The notes: generated from the letters alone by a model not told the origin. A DNA stretch of 64,000 bases from Aplysia californica (GCF_000002075.1 NW_004797283.1:2480474-2544473), one strand, 5' to 3'; numbered from the stretch's first letter, positions 33,908-46,618 are shown. Program-made: numbers and translations.

Positions 33908-36900
33908 GTGAGAAGTTTTCCAGAACTGCCGCTGACTGAATGTCTTCCATTGTTTTGTTTTGGATAATCTTATATAAAACTAATCTCTTCTGTATTTTTC
34001 TTCTTTTTCAAACCATAAATAGGTTTCGACTCAGAGTCTTTTGCAGGTGCATCAACAACTTCCTGCATGTTATTACAGTAAGTTGACATTTGCGTCTGAT
34101 GTTGGCTCCGGAAAACCAGATAGATCCAAGAGGAAGAAGAAAAGTTCAAATCAGAAATCTTCACTCTCTGAAGTGGATTCTAGTCAAGTCACTGATGCTA
34201 CCCGCTCCGAGCCGAAGGGGTCCCAGTTCTGGATGATCAATATGCACAAACGTCTAATGGAATCAGTATATCTGCCGCCTGTCAAAAAGAGTGAGTTTCT
34301 GCCACTTCACTCTTTCTTCCGCCCACTTGTTTTGCTCTGATGCTATACTGTGTATCTGTGTTTTATCTCAGGTCTGGCCCTTGCTTTAGAAACCATAGGA
34401 CCCTATTATAGGGACCATTTCATTAAATGCAATCTTTAATTTGTATTTTTTAACAAGGGCTTTTCACCTGAAAGACGGAGAGGAGCCAGTTTGCTTAGAT
34501 CAGCTGTTCAGGAGACTATTCTTAATTAATCCGAATTAGAAACTGGAAAAATGCTGGTTTGCATAAATAAATAAGAGTGCCTTTGAAATGTACATGTGGT
34601 GGCCAGAAACGCAAGGGAGACTTTTTTAATTTGGAAAGATGGTTATATAATAATAGGTTTAAGTTGGTTCAGCTGTGGGTTAAAGTATCTTCTGTTGACT
34701 ATTCCTGAAGCAGGGTCAACAAAGAAGAATGCCAGCATCTGTAGGATCATAGAATAAGTACAGACAATCGCTGGTTTCACCCTTTTGTCAAATTGGAAAA
34801 CATGTTGGCTTCCAAGTTTTATTGTGAAAGGATTTGATAGAACTGGTTCTATAACTGTTAAAAGGCAATTTTACTTGACAAGTTGATGAGCTTTTACAGT
34901 ATTTTTACGATGTCTTGAAGATATTTCTATTAACTCTCTCAATATCTCCCCAGGTTACCCCAGATATAGTGAAGATTTCTTGCAGTCATTGTCAACACTT
35001 GACCTCATGTCACAAGCCAGAAATATCCAGCATGTGGATAAAGAAACAATGAAAGTCATTACTGCGCTGTGGAGGCGTCTGGACTCCATGACGATGGAAG
35101 AAATGATCACAGTGGCTGACATCTTCTACATGAACCAGGTCCCTAACCCATGGTACACAACAGCCCTTATTTCCTACATCACTGAAATGTTTGATCTTCT
35201 TTACATGACCCCTCACCAACTGACGCGGTTCACGATGCATGTGGCATGCCACGCCCATTCTCCTCCCTATTTGCAGATTGCTTTAGAACAAAGACTTGCT
35301 GAGACTTTGGATGAATTCAATATAAACCAGGTGTGTGTGTGCTGCCATTTGTTCTTTTTTGGAAGAACAAGAATTAAATCTGCTACCCTTTTGGATCGGA
35401 TTGGTCAGAAACTGTTGGATGAATTCGATACTGTAAAAAATTGGTACTTACCGATGATAATGAAGACTTTCAGGCTTTCAAATTATGTGAAAGTGAGTTT
35501 CTACAAATCTCTGGGAGACCTGATTGTGAAAACAGACTATTTCTCTCAGTACAGAACTGTAGGTCAGATGATGCACTTTGCCTTTGCCTTCGCCTCGGTG
35601 CGCGTCACACACCCTGATCTATTCCTCTACCTTTTACGTCAGTGTCTGAGACCACAATTCAAACGCAGGTTCAAAGACATTCCCAAGATCATTTGGGCAT
35701 GTGGCACGCTGGTCACCAATGATCGGGAGCATCTGAATCTTGTGCACATGATTTTAAAGAAAACTCGGTTCCAGAAAGAAGACATGCAGAGGTATCCTGA
35801 CAATTTGGCTGACTTACTGATGGGTCTGGCTTTCCTGGGTATCTACCCTCCTACACTGCTGGACTGGTTGTTTGAGCCCTCCATGGTCAAGGCATTGACA
35901 GGTACAATTGAGATTTTGTTTTATCTGCTTTCACATACATATCTGAGTACTTTAGTGACGACATATTCTTTGACATATGCACTTAATAATTTGTTAAGAT
36001 TAGGTTCCATTTATCTCTCAGTACTTTGGTGAAGGTGTAAGTTGGTAGCTACTCTTAAGAAAGAATGTTTTAGACAGTTTCACACACCTTTCAATACATT
36101 GATTGAAAGGTACATTGAAGCTTTGTTTTTATGCATCTTTCTTTATCTTTGACGACTTTGACAGGTGACTGACTCCAAAAAAGGTTTTGTTGGGCTTAGT
36201 TATTTATTTTTTATATGCTTCAGATATAGGTATGACAGCCCTTTTTTATATTGTGTATTTTCAAAAGAGCTTTTTATATATATATTAAGCCTTTTTCACT
36301 CTTTGTTTTTGGGTTTGTTTATTGTTTTTTGTTGGGGGTTGTTTTTTTTTTGGGGGGGGGGGGGTCTGTTCCAGTTTGACTCTAATGCTTTACAGTACTT
36401 TTTCTCTTTAGAAAGAATAGTTCTATCTAAGGACGGAACCCACAAAACATTTGCTTTCAGAAAGTTGGTCTGTTTGCATTTAGAAATGTCTCTCATTCAC
36501 AGGCCTGAAAAAAGAGAGAGAAAAGTTTTTGCAACTGCAGTTCTTAGACAACAGTTTGAGGATTGAATGTCCAAAGTACACAGGGAACCGTCTTTCAGAG
36601 GTAAAAAATTTGGTCTGCTCAGTTTCTCCTTTGATCTTGAATTGCAAATGTTTTATGTGCTTTACTAGTTTATTTTTATATAGGACAGATTTTCCTTTTT
36701 TGTGGGTGGTTGTCACTTTACACTGACACACTGCAAGTTTGCGATTGTTTTCAGTGAAGGATTCAGTACTCATCTTCTTTGAATGTTTTGTGGACCATTG
36801 AAAACTGTAACAATATTTCTTTTTATGCGAATAGTTTACTCAACTAAGTGCTTAATCACTTTTTTACTGTTTAAATGACTGGAAGAAAGTTCTGCCTTGT

Positions 36901-39900
36901 GAATAGAAAATATTTCTCTTTTAAATCAGACCAACTGGTATTTTCATGCTGTTGTCAGACAATATTTTTACTCACCTGAGAGAAAAAGCAGTGTAACGTT
37001 TGTGTTGAAACTACTTTCTTGATTTGCCTCAGACTGATCACAAAGGATATTTCAAAGTCTTAAACAGTAGGTACTCAGTCACAAAAGATTCTGAGGTAAT
37101 TTTTATCAACTGTTACTTTGACTTTCTTCCCAGGCTTACCGTGATGTTGTGAGTGCAAAGCTGTCCAAATTCCGTCCTGAGATTGACACACAACTCCGCA
37201 AGAGCATCAATCCGGCTGTGTCTGCACTCAGGGATGCTGTGGGCTCGGAATGTGTTGCCTGTGACTTTATCTTACCACACGTCAAGTCTGCAGGTGTGTT
37301 GCTGCCTATTTCAAAGCATGTCAGGTTTTTTTACATAGTACTGTATTTTTGTACCTGAAAATAGTTTGGGTTTTTGTGTTGCAGCAAAATTCTGTTTTCT
37401 GTTGGAAGAGGAAAATTTTTTTTCTATCCTAACGATGCTTCTTTTGTTAATTATAAAGAATATGTTACTTTTACCTTTAAAGAGTTTTTTCTGCCCAGCA
37501 CAGTGACAGCTCTTTTTATGACAAACAGATGGGTGCGTTATATCAATTTATTTGAGGTGGCAATTTATTAAGCCTTTTCTTTTTAGAATTATATGAAATA
37601 TTGTTTTATTTCAAATGTTTTGGTATTCTGAAGGATGTCTAAAAATCAAAGGACAGGTACAAATATATTGGGAATACAATTTTTAGCTCTTGACTATTGC
37701 ATCATTCACGACGCACAGAAACAGGATACTTTAGTTGAGAACTCAGGTAACCAGTGGCGCGCTGACCTGTGACGGGGAACGGGGTCATCGCGTGGGCATT
37801 CTTCGGTCAGCGTGACCGCGCGGGAGGTTTAGAAAATCGTATTTTTCATTCTGAATTGAGCCCTAATTAACACAATAACATTGACTTAAAGACATCACTG
37901 CATGCGGGCATCAGTAGTTCCAAGTCTTTTTCATGATATTTCAAAAACAAAAAGAATCAGCATTGGTCTGTTTAGTTGTAACAGACTGTGCAAGATGGTC
38001 ATGTCTGATTCCCGATATTGTTTCTAGTTATGATGTAATGAACGCCGATAATTTGAAAACTGAGCCTCAGGATTAGTTCATCTTTAAGGGACACAAACGT
38101 AACACATAAGGGTATCTACTCACCAAATTTCACTGCTACCGCAGTTTGTGTGACCTCAAAATGGTTCATCTATGTATCACATTGTCGTAAATATCCACAT
38201 ATTTCCCTCTCTTGGAAGACAATAACTCCATACGAATCATGGCGTAGGCTATAGGTTTTATTCTCTATATAAGTCTTGTTGTTAATTGTTTTTCTTTTTT
38301 AGTGAGTGGGTGTGTCTCTGTCTTACTCATTGCATGGCTGATGGTTTCTATGTCTTTGATCATGGGAGATGTTGTGCTGTCTTGGGTAGGCCTAACTGTT
38401 TCATGTATCTGGGCTGGAGTTGATGAAGCCAAGGGAGTCGCAGAAAATGTTTGGCCTTTAGTGGGTGTGAATGATGACGATGGAGAAACACGGACAGTGC
38501 TTACGCTGTGCTCACAACTGCTATCATGCGGTATGGGAGAATTTGTGACCGATGTTGTCTGACTGATTGTGTCGGTGTGAGCTACGATGTGACTGTCCTG
38601 AACCATTGTGTCTGCATGTTGTACACCTACGTGTTGGTCATTGACTGGGACAACAGACTGAGGGTGGGTGTGGCAAGTATGACTTGTACTTGTGTGTGGG
38701 TCGTTTTGTTGTGTTGAGTCTGTGGTGAGAGCACGGGTACATGTACTCTGTGTGGTTGTGTCTGTCTCAGAAATGTTGGTGCTAGGACTAGCTTGGTGGG
38801 TGTATTTTTCATGGCTGCTGGAGTGAGACTGGGGGTCACGGGGCTTTACTGTTGCACAGCCAGAGAGAGCAGCCTTTTCTGTTCACAGACTGCATGTTTT
38901 TGCCTCACAGTTTCCATTGTAAGCACACCAGATGTGTTGACTGCTGTCAAAAGTGTTTCTTAGTGTTTGTAGGGACCCTGCACTATTTCGACGTTTAGCG
39001 TCATGGATTGTTTTATAGCATTTCAAACACACAAATTTGGAGTGTTTATCACTAGCGTCATCTTTGATACTCAACCCAAACACAAGGAAGAGGTCACTGG
39101 CTATTTCCGAACATAAATACGGCTTTTTATAGGATTTTCTCTGCTTCCCTGTAATGTTCAGTCTTCCGCACACTCTACACAGACAGTTTAAAGCGGATAC
39201 ATGACTTTCACTGACTTTCAGGGGTGTGCTCCATTTTAAGGTCTCCGTTGTATACGGCAATAACGTTAGTCAATTCGGGGGCCCAACATAATAATCCGAT
39301 GTAGCTTAACAACCACAACTGCGGTAGTACTGAAATTTATACACTCAAAACATGATTTATTAATGAACTCACAAATCGAATCCCCCAAAAAATTCAATGC
39401 ACCGTTTTGTTGTAATAAATGATTATTTATCCTCAGTTTGAAATAAGAAAAGCGTGTTACACAGGCAGCAAACAGACACGTGTAGAACACTTGGTATAAC
39501 ACATAGGAGACTGGGACTTTCTTTTAAAGGTTGAGAAATGGTGTTGCTAAAGTCTATAAATTAAAACTACTTGGTGGGTCTTACGGCACCACTGTAATTT
39601 AGACAGTAAATGAGACGATTTTATCAAGAACGCACCCCAGTTTATAACGGTGCGACGGGGTCAAATGACCCCAATAAAAAAGGTCAACAGGTACCGGGCG
39701 AGGTGATAAATCACCGCCGGGCGGCAGGAGCCGCGGTACAACTAAAAGGCGCGATTTCAGCTGATTTTGTGCGCCGTGCATTCAATCTCTCTATTTGTGC
39801 TACGAAAGATTTTTGACTCATTCAGGAAATAATTTTCTTCCGCTGCTGAAACCATTTGGTTGTAATCAATTTGTATTTCTTCTCTTCTTCTTCTATCCCA

Positions 39901-42900
39901 TGGTTGGGGCAACTGTTGGGGCACCACTGCATTGGAAAACCAGCTCTCGCCATCTATTTTTGTCCTCTGCTCTCCTCAGATTGTCACCCATCGTCTTTCC
40001 TGTCCACTCTGTAATGTTGTCCTCCCATCTCCTTCTCTGCCTTCCTCTCTTTCTCTTTCCTTGTACGGTTCCTTGCAGGATTGTTTTGGCAAGTCCTGTG
40101 GATCTTGTGACATGCCCATACCATTTTAGTTTTCGTCTCTTCACTGTGGTCAGTAGATCTTCATATTGCCCCACTGCGTTGGTGATTCTCTTTTGTACTT
40201 CAGCATTTGAAACGTGATCAATTTGTACTACTACTTCCCAAATCAGTTTGAGGATATGGGAATAAAACGGAGCAAGATGGTCCACAAACTGAGTAGATTT
40301 CGTTTCAGAAGGCTTTTTTCTCTTCTTTTTTTTTTTTAAGTAAGTGCTTTACGGCGCTCGCAACTGCTTAAAGGTCACATGAGTGCATTGGACACATTAA
40401 ACATTTTCAGTTGGTAGGAAATTTTGAATTTTGCTCAGATAACGGCCAAAGCCTACTCTTTTATCGATTGTAGACCACAAAGGGATCTTTAACGTGGGCA
40501 ACAGGACCTCCGAGATTTTTTTGCCGTTGTCCGAAAAGGCTAGGTGTAGATCTTTCCTACCAGAAGATCAGGGATGCGGCTGAAAGACATCCGTAAGAAG
40601 GAGCCAAGGAGTAGTAGTAAAAAGGTTGCAGAAAGAGTCAGGAGCCCAGAGGAGGGGGCAGAGGAGGTGTGGGGGTTGGGGGTAGAAAGTGGAGACGAAA
40701 GCAGACAACAAGCCATTGCCAGAGAGCAAGAAAGGAGGTGAAAGGAGACCATTTAGAGAAGAAAAATTTCCTTCGCTATCCAGGTTTGTACCCGGGACCT
40801 ATTGAATGAGAGGCCAACACCTTAACCTCTAGGCCATGAGAGCCCCCCCCCCCCCCCCCCCCCCCCCGGCTTTTCTCTCACATTTGAGATGTTTACTGAT
40901 GTTACAACAGTAACATATTTTTGCATCTCTCCAACTCCTGTAATACATTATTATTATTCTTTGCTTTTCCTCCCAGATATTTTGCTTTGCTTTGATCGTG
41001 AAACACGGGAGTTCATCCCTCCTGCAACTGTTCAATGGGATGGCAAAAATTCTCCAGGTCTTTCCAACTCTAGGGATAAAGAGAAGCTCCAGCAGTATGT
41101 ACTTTTTGTTCTTATTTTTGCTTTAAAAAGAATTGCACAAGTTCATGAAATTACTCCTCTCTATTCTTCTGTATAAAAGTATTAATGTGAGGAGGCTAAT
41201 AGTCATTTGTATTTATTTGTTTTGTTTTTTCAATGTTTTAGCACAGAAAGTGTGCCCGAAGAAAGTCAGTGTGATGTTTCAGTTGATTATAGGTGCATGC
41301 TATGTAATTGCAATGTAAGGAAGGGCTTTATTTTGTCAATGAACGCTTTTTTAAAAGCCAAATAGAAATACATGTGAAATCTACGGTCTAGCATGTACAT
41401 ATATCAAACAGATTTTCAGGTCCAATTTTTTTCTTTTATGGTATGCATGTGTATTCTTTGTATTGACAGGTACATAAAGAAATTCGTACATAATTAGGGT
41501 TTTCGCATCCCACTGTCCGACTTCACTATGTGCATGCTCAGTGGCCGTGGGTGGACCAAAATTTGTGTGGGGCTTAGGTCGCTTCCACTGCTTTACCACC
41601 AAATAGCAAGCAATAAGAACAAAACAGTTTCTATACTTACGGCGAGCCAGGGCATTTTGAGAACCATTCATACGTGAAGAGTCACCTTTGTCTTCCTTCT
41701 CTTTTGTTCTATGTTAAATTCTTCTGGATGATGGGGACGAAACCATTTCACCTCCAAATTTCTGTAACTAATTTTCATCTGATGAAAATGTTACCTCAAA
41801 TGTGGTTTGATGTAATTAATAATGATAATAATAATAATAAATTGCATTTATACTGCACATTTCCATTTTCAAAAAAAATGCTCAATGCGCATTACAACAC
41901 ATCACATCTTGAAAATTAATCTATGTGTGTGTACGTAAAACATACATATAATATAAATGTATATGTGTAAAAAATGTTATGAGAAAAACAGTCAACATTT
42001 AAAACGGATAGGGTAAAAAGACCTGCATTGTGTCTAGTATGGTATTGTTCTTCAATTGCAGTGAGGTTGGAAATGTGTTCTCTAAAAAAAAATTTTTTTT
42101 TAAATTAATAACTGTTAAATCTCAGCAGCACACACACACAAACATGCCTACAAAGCACTCCAAACATATACCGTCTATTAGCTGGATTAGGCTGTGTAGT
42201 CGCGGAAAGTAGAACGCACCTGACAAAGGTCCAATGATGGGTTCATAGGTAACTATGTCACTGGGGGAAAGTGAGTCGTAACCTTTCACCCCATTGTCAG
42301 GGCTAGGAGAGCATGAGCCCTCTGTGCAGTGTTATTTTTTTCAAGTCTTCTACCTTTTTATACAAGGGGTTTCATTGAGAGGAACCGTGGGAACGGGCTC
42401 GTCCTTTGCTGAGCCCAAAAGACATTTGATTGGCTGTTAGGTTACTATAGCTGCAAGTGGTCACAGTAGTGATTTGATAAACGAGAAAGCCGCCAAGTTG
42501 ATCACTCTGTGTTCATTGCGTGCGATCATACCGGTTTTAAAGGCTTCTTTCGTTATTTTCATTTGCTTTGAGATAGGGTTGGGGGGGGGGGGGGGGGAGA
42601 GGGGGGCTCAAGCCCATGAGTCCTTTACTACCCACCGCCACTGTGCTTGCTTGATTACTACTTATGCTTTTTTAACATTTTTTATTTTGAAATTTGCACA
42701 GAAAGAGTAAGTTATATAGTCTGTAAGTCTAAAGTACTGGTAGATAGACAGTTGCACCCAATGAACAGCTTTATGTACACTTTCTTTTGTACATTATTAT
42801 TACTGTTAGATACCCACTCTTTGTGACCTGATGCTTACAGTCAGTCCACTTTGTTGTTGCGTCCTCAGCATTGTGATTGTTCTTCTGAGTCGACCTCAGA

Positions 42901-44639
42901 CTAGCTTTGATGGCAAGCTGCTTGGCCTGGTACACACCAAACTCCGGCAATTGAGGTGCTTAGGATTTAAAGTAATCACAGTAAGTAGCAGCCTTGTCTT
43001 TTTGTGAAGTGATGGAAAAAATCAAATTGTGTCACGACGCGGTGGAATCAGACACTCGTCAATTTTTGGGCTTGTGGAGCTATTGGTATTAATAGAAGTC
43101 GAGATATTTGCTATGGGAGGAGATAGGAGTTGTCTGGTTTCGGGGATAACATTAGCGAGAAAATGGCCACCAAAGTTTGGTAACTTACAAAGCTTGTGAG
43201 TTCCTTTTTTTTTGGCCTTTAATCTACCTGTGTCAATAAAATCCACAAACAAATGTGTTTTGAAATGGACATAAAAGGTGTTGAGCAAAAAAAAAATGCA
43301 TCAAAATTGCCAAACTGGCGGAAAAACGCCGATTTCTCAGATTTCATCATTTTGACAAGCGCCTGATTTCACCATGATGACTCACAATTAGATTTAACTT
43401 TCTCTCAATGCAAGGACTATGGTAGTTTTATTAGGTAAGACTTTCATTGTAAATGTCATGGAATCTGTTCCTGTCTGTATTGGTCCTGCTGCACATAGTG
43501 GTGCAGTAGGTTATAGATTTATTCTGCATCACAGAAGCACACAAGTTCAAGGTTCTAATCTGTGTGGGGTCTTGTTTACTTTTTTAGTCCTTTATTGAAT
43601 ATTAATACATGTATATCCACCCTGCATTGTGTACTGATAGTGATAGATTACCAAAAGCCCTGCTTTCTAACCCTATCCATACGCCCTGGGGTCATTTTGT
43701 ACCCCCGGGTTGTATTCTTCACATTTTAGAATACTTCTAGTACAAAGATCTCTTTGAAACTTTCATCTCAAAAAATCATTATGACAGACTGCTATGCAAA
43801 GCGTACGGATCGGATTAACGAGTAAATTTCCTCTTTGAAAGTGGTGGCACGAGTTCCCCACGTTGTATGGATACGATAGTAAAACACGACGAACGGATAG
43901 GGTAAAAAGACCTGCATTGTGTCTAGTATGGTATTGTTCTTCAATTGCAGTGAAAAAATTTGGGATAGCATTGTATCATTGGGAAACACTATGAACTTGA
44001 TTTTCCTACTCGCCACTCAGGCATGTGTTAGGGACCTATACTGGCATGGGGAGAAGGGAGTATATGCTTGTTGGATAGAACCTATGACTGATAAGTGTCC
44101 TTCCATCAAGTGAATGTGTATCAAATGAATCTGTTCCACTTTAAATCAAGGATCAAGGACACAGTACATGCAACCAGTTTTTTAAATGTTGACCTTTGAA
44201 TGTAATGCTCTTCATAGCTTTGGAACAGTGAAATCTCATTATGTATGGCTAGTTTTGCCTCCCAATAAAATTGCTTATTGGATATTCTATAATTTCCTTT
44301 AGGCTCACAAAGGCAGAGTTTTAGAAAAAGGTAAAATTTTGTAAGGCGATCTAATTTATTTAGTGTCTGTGGAGGCAGCACACTCTCTACTCGAAAGCTT
44401 TCCCTCCTTTCGTAATAGTAAAAAGCTAATTTGACGATACATGTTTATGAGAATGTGCTGAAGTTGCTCATAAAATGTATCATATTCAATATTCGTATGA
44501 GTTTTTAGAGTTGCTCTGATTTTTTTTTTGTCTACCCCAGATACCAGCTGAAGAAGCTCTTCTGTACACTATACAGGACAGAATGTCCACACAGCAGGCT
44601 TTGATGTCACATGTGCAAGAGGTCATCCAAACTGTGTGA
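33836..44639 (+). CDS. FAST-kinase-domain (FASTKD) mitochondrial RNA-binding protein
   Basis: Nine exons keep frame: 33836-33907, 34047-34290, 34954-35901, 36503-36600, 37134-37293, 40977-41094, 41242-41292, 42869-42980 and 44541-44639 (TGA at 44637-44639). They encode 633 residues, within the usual FASTKD range. The N-terminus (MKMPLVSPGKSHRISSRRHF) is basic and looks like a mitochondrial presequence. The 948-bp exon holds helical repeats with a FAST_1-like end (ADLLMGLAFLGIYPPTLLDW). The next exons give the FAST_2-like part (LDNSLRIECPKYTGNRLSE, then AYRDVVSAKLSKF..). The C-terminal exons form a RAP-like domain (IVIVLLSRPQTS, KLLGLVHTKLRQLRCLGFKV, IT then IPAEEALLYTIQDRM). FASTKD proteins bind and process mitochondrial transcripts. 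I cannot assign the paralogue; FASTKD5-like is a guess. Exon 1 is the least certain exon. Confidence 0.92.
38265..39260 (-). pseudogene. RAG1 N-terminal-like zinc-binding ORF, antisense in a FASTKD intron
   Basis: The minus frame is open from 39260 to 38265 except for one TGA at 38885-38883. The first part reads NCLCRVCGRLNITGKQRKSY, KKPYLCSEIASDLFLVFGLS, IKDDASDKHSKFVCLKCYKT and IHDAKRR, then HIWCAYNGNCEAKTC. The pattern CRxCG, then F-hydrophobic-I-x-x-D, H-x-x-F-x-C-x-x-C, then W..C..C resembles the zinc-binding N-terminal region of RAG1 (CRICG ... HPTEFCHNCW ... CDIC). Related domains are known in molluscan mobile elements (N-RAG-TP of Aplysia, from memory). After the TGA come about 200 Ser/Thr/Pro-rich codons (SVSTVRVSPSSSFTPTKGQ). 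There is no in-frame ATG near the start and no RAG1 catalytic core. It is either a broken gene or transposon piece, or one exon of a gene. Classical zf-AD is an alternative reading of the cysteine pattern. Confidence 0.55.
39893..40285 (-). pseudogene. LINE 3' fragment, RT C-terminus
   Basis: A 130-residue frame holds KRRKLKWYGHVTRSTGLAKT, ILQGTVQGKRKRGRQRRRWE, DNITEWTGKTMGDNLRRAED and RWRELVFQCSG. This is the typical ORF2 end of a non-LTR retrotransposon, followed on the minus strand by an AGAAGAAGAAGAG tail. It is 5'-truncated, and lies in FASTKD intron 5 beside the RAG1-like ORF. The same family donated the fragments at 18060-18863. Confidence 0.8.
40337..40845 (-). repeat. SINE family C, full length
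   Basis: The reverse complement begins GGCTCTCATGGCCTAGAGGT and has a B-box-like GGGTACAAACC, the body CTCATTCAATAGGTCCCGGG and the tail GCAGTTGCGAGCGCCGTAAA. It is about 500 bp and lies 130 bp upstream of FASTKD exon 6. A C run of about 25 bases adjoins its 5' end. Confidence 0.75.
41242..41292 (+). CDS. 51-bp in-frame cassette exon of FASTKD
   Basis: The flanks are TTTTAG and GTGCAT. Both junctions are phase 2, so inclusion inserts an acidic run (HTESVPEESQCDVSVDYR) and exclusion joins KLQ to HIVIVLLS without a frame change. It falls in the linker between the FAST_2-like region and the RAP-like domain. The weak GTGCAT donor makes alternative splicing plausible. Confidence 0.55.
41816..41910 (+). 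repeat. dispersed repeat fragment with (AAT)n head
   Basis: AATAATGATAATAATAATAA, then TTGCATTTATACTGCACATT and ATGCTCAATGCGCATTACA resemble a short repeat common in marine invertebrate genomes (TTGCATTTATATAGCGC...). Confidence 0.45.
42004..42063 (+). repeat. 60-bp duplicated segment, copy 1
   Basis: ACGGATAGGGTAAAAAGACC and the following 40 bases are identical to 43893-43952. The second copy continues leftward into a complete MITE; this one has only its last bases. Confidence 0.85.
43040..43375. mobile_element. MITE with CAGGCGCTCGTCAA-type ends, copy 1
   Basis: The left GTGGAATCAGACACTCGTCA and the reverse complement of the right, GTGAAATCAGGCGCTTGTCA, form a TIR of about 23 bp. The interior GAGAAAATGGCCACCAAAGT and AAAATCCACAAACAAAT blocks also occur at 60484-60880. 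Confidence 0.65.
43671..43902. mobile_element. 232-bp MITE, TAA-flanked
   Basis: CCCTATCC at the left and GGATAGGG at the right, with TAA on each side (43668-43670, 43903-43905), fit a PIF/Harbinger-type 3-bp duplication. The terminal repeat is only 8 bp. GGGGTCATTTTGTACCCC near the left end is itself nearly palindromic. Confidence 0.55.
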
Positions 44640-46062
44640 AAAGAATTATCCCCTTTTGCGGTGATAAATTCTTTTGGTTTTTTCATATTGCTGGGTAATC
44701 ATTTCCGAAAACAAAGGATATTTATTACTGTACATTTCCATGTACTAGGATGTGCAAGCTGTGGGTTGTTTGAAAATTTCTTCATTGTTTCGTAAAAAAC
44801 GTTATTGAAATGCAGCAGTCTTTGAATACTTATCTGTTCCACCACAGTGAAATCTGATCTCAAAATAAAAAGGATATCAGTTTTGTGATAATTTTTTAAT
44901 CCTCTGAAGTAATCACTGTAATGTGTAGTAAATGTGCAAATAGAATCCATTCAGTCAGAAAAGGAAAATTCCCCACAACTTGTGTTGTTTTGTTTGTTTG
45001 AGCTGGCTTGATTCTTTAAATTGTATGCACTGAACTTTGTTGACATTGAATTTGCAATGGTTTTATTATGGTAACTTTGGCTGGCAAAGTAAACTATCTG
45101 TGGGGTTAATTTAGTCTATCATGGGTGCTGATTTGAGCAAGTCGCTTTAACTTGACCTCAAAGACAATGATCTACACTGTGGCAGCCAGTGTTGGTTTGT
45201 TAATTTTTGTTTGAATTTGTTAATTTATTGTTTCCTTTGCACACTGAATGTGTCATTTGTTCGATTTCTGTGCCTTTGTGTATGCCATTGTCAGACTGAT
45301 TTTTGAATCAAAATAATGAAGTGACATTTGTTTTTCTATACTATTTATTGTAACTTCCTCGGTATGTTTGTTCTGCACTGTGTTAGGGTGTGTTGTTTGT
45401 TCAGTTGCATTATGTTCAGTTGCTGTTCCAGCAACAGTTTTAGATCATAAAAAGGTCAATTAGAAAATTTGTGTTAGTTTACTTGTCTTGGACCTGTAAT
45501 ATAATGGATGATAATAATTGTCCTATTCTGATGTGTTAAAAAAGGCCTAGAAAATAGGCAAAACCAAATCACAGCTGAGTGTTAGACCAGAGCCTAACTT
45601 ACTTTCCCCAGAGTGTATTTATACCAAAGATAGTACAAGACAAGATGGGTCACTCAGCCTAAAAAGTGTCCGCAGGAAGTATGCTCTTTGCTTCAGATGG
45701 CGCTGCAGTCTGTTTTGAAGCTCTCTTTCGTTTTTCCAGAAGAAGAATAGGAATAGCACTTCCTTGCGTGCGCAGATCGACTGCTGTTCATCAGCAGTTC
45801 GGGTACGTTCAGTGCGGAGTTTTAGTTGTTTAAAATTTTAATGACCTCTCGCCCTTCATTCTAAAGTCAAATTAAACGAAGAAAACCATCTCCTTTTCCT
45901 CCGGAAGAGGTTGTTTGTCAGCGTAACCATTTTTAAAAAGCGTTCTTCCGAAATTTATCCCAAAACTTGCTAGTTTCACTTTGATTTTTAAAAACTCAAG
46001 TAGGGTAACTCTGTTCGCAAAGAGTGCGCTTTTGTGAAGAGGGCGCCACCAAATTCTGAGGA
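44640..46062. other. FASTKD 3' UTR and downstream sequence
   Basis: AATAAA at 44864-44869 is the first candidate polyadenylation signal after the stop. The rest is AT-rich with no gene recognised. Confidence 0.5.
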
Positions 46063-46345
46063 CACTTTTTTAATTGGCTCAAAGAGAGAAGTGGCCCATC
46101 TAGCCTCAGCAGCACAAAGTCTGCTTCGACCATCCAGGCACCCCGAAAATAGCAGTTCACAAGAGAGTGACAAACATACAAAAGAAGTAGAGGAAAAATT
46201 ACAAAAGTAAGGATGAGGAAAGAAAAAGCAGCAGTTCCTCCTATGTTGTTCCAGCACAGTATGAGCATGACATCGTTAGAATCAGCCCACATTCTACAAT
46301 TCTACTATGCTTATAATAAGAAAATACTAATATCCCCCCCCCCCT
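46063..46345 (-). repeat. SINE family D, copy 2
   Basis: GCACAAAGTCTGCTTCGACC, then CAAACATACAAAAGAAGTAG and GGATGAGGAAAGAAAAAGCA match the copy at 24250-24640. It lacks the conserved tail (truncated at the element's 3' end) and ends in a C run. Confidence 0.65.
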
Positions 46346-46439
46346 TGTCAATGACTCTATCAGGGGAACACATGAGACATACAATCATACAGTACTAGTA
46401 GTAGTAAGTCATTTGGTTTATGTTGGGCAAACTTGCGGG

Positions 46440-46618
46440 AGTGGGTGGTTGGTGGGTGCTCTGATGTGGTTTGCTTCTTCTTTCCTCTCAAACATTTATC
46501 GTCCTTATCTTCCCATCTTCTTTTTTACATTTGTTACTCTCTTGTAACGCTTCTAATCTTCTGGTGCTCATATAACCTTTTGCAGTTGCGAGCGCTGTAA
46601 AACCTCTACATGTACTAA
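46440..46618 (+). repeat. SINE family B, plus orientation
   Basis: GTGGGTGGTTGGTGGGTGCT, TGTGGTTTGCTTCTTCTTTC, TTGTTACTCTCTTGTAACGC and the tail TTGCAGTTGCGAGCGCTGTA. This copy shows the family in its sense orientation, with the tail at the 3' end. Confidence 0.7.

Noticed and set aside
39640-39740. GGGGTCAAATGACCCC palindrome as a transposon end
   Set aside because: No partner end was found around the RAG1-like ORF, so it cannot be tied to an element.
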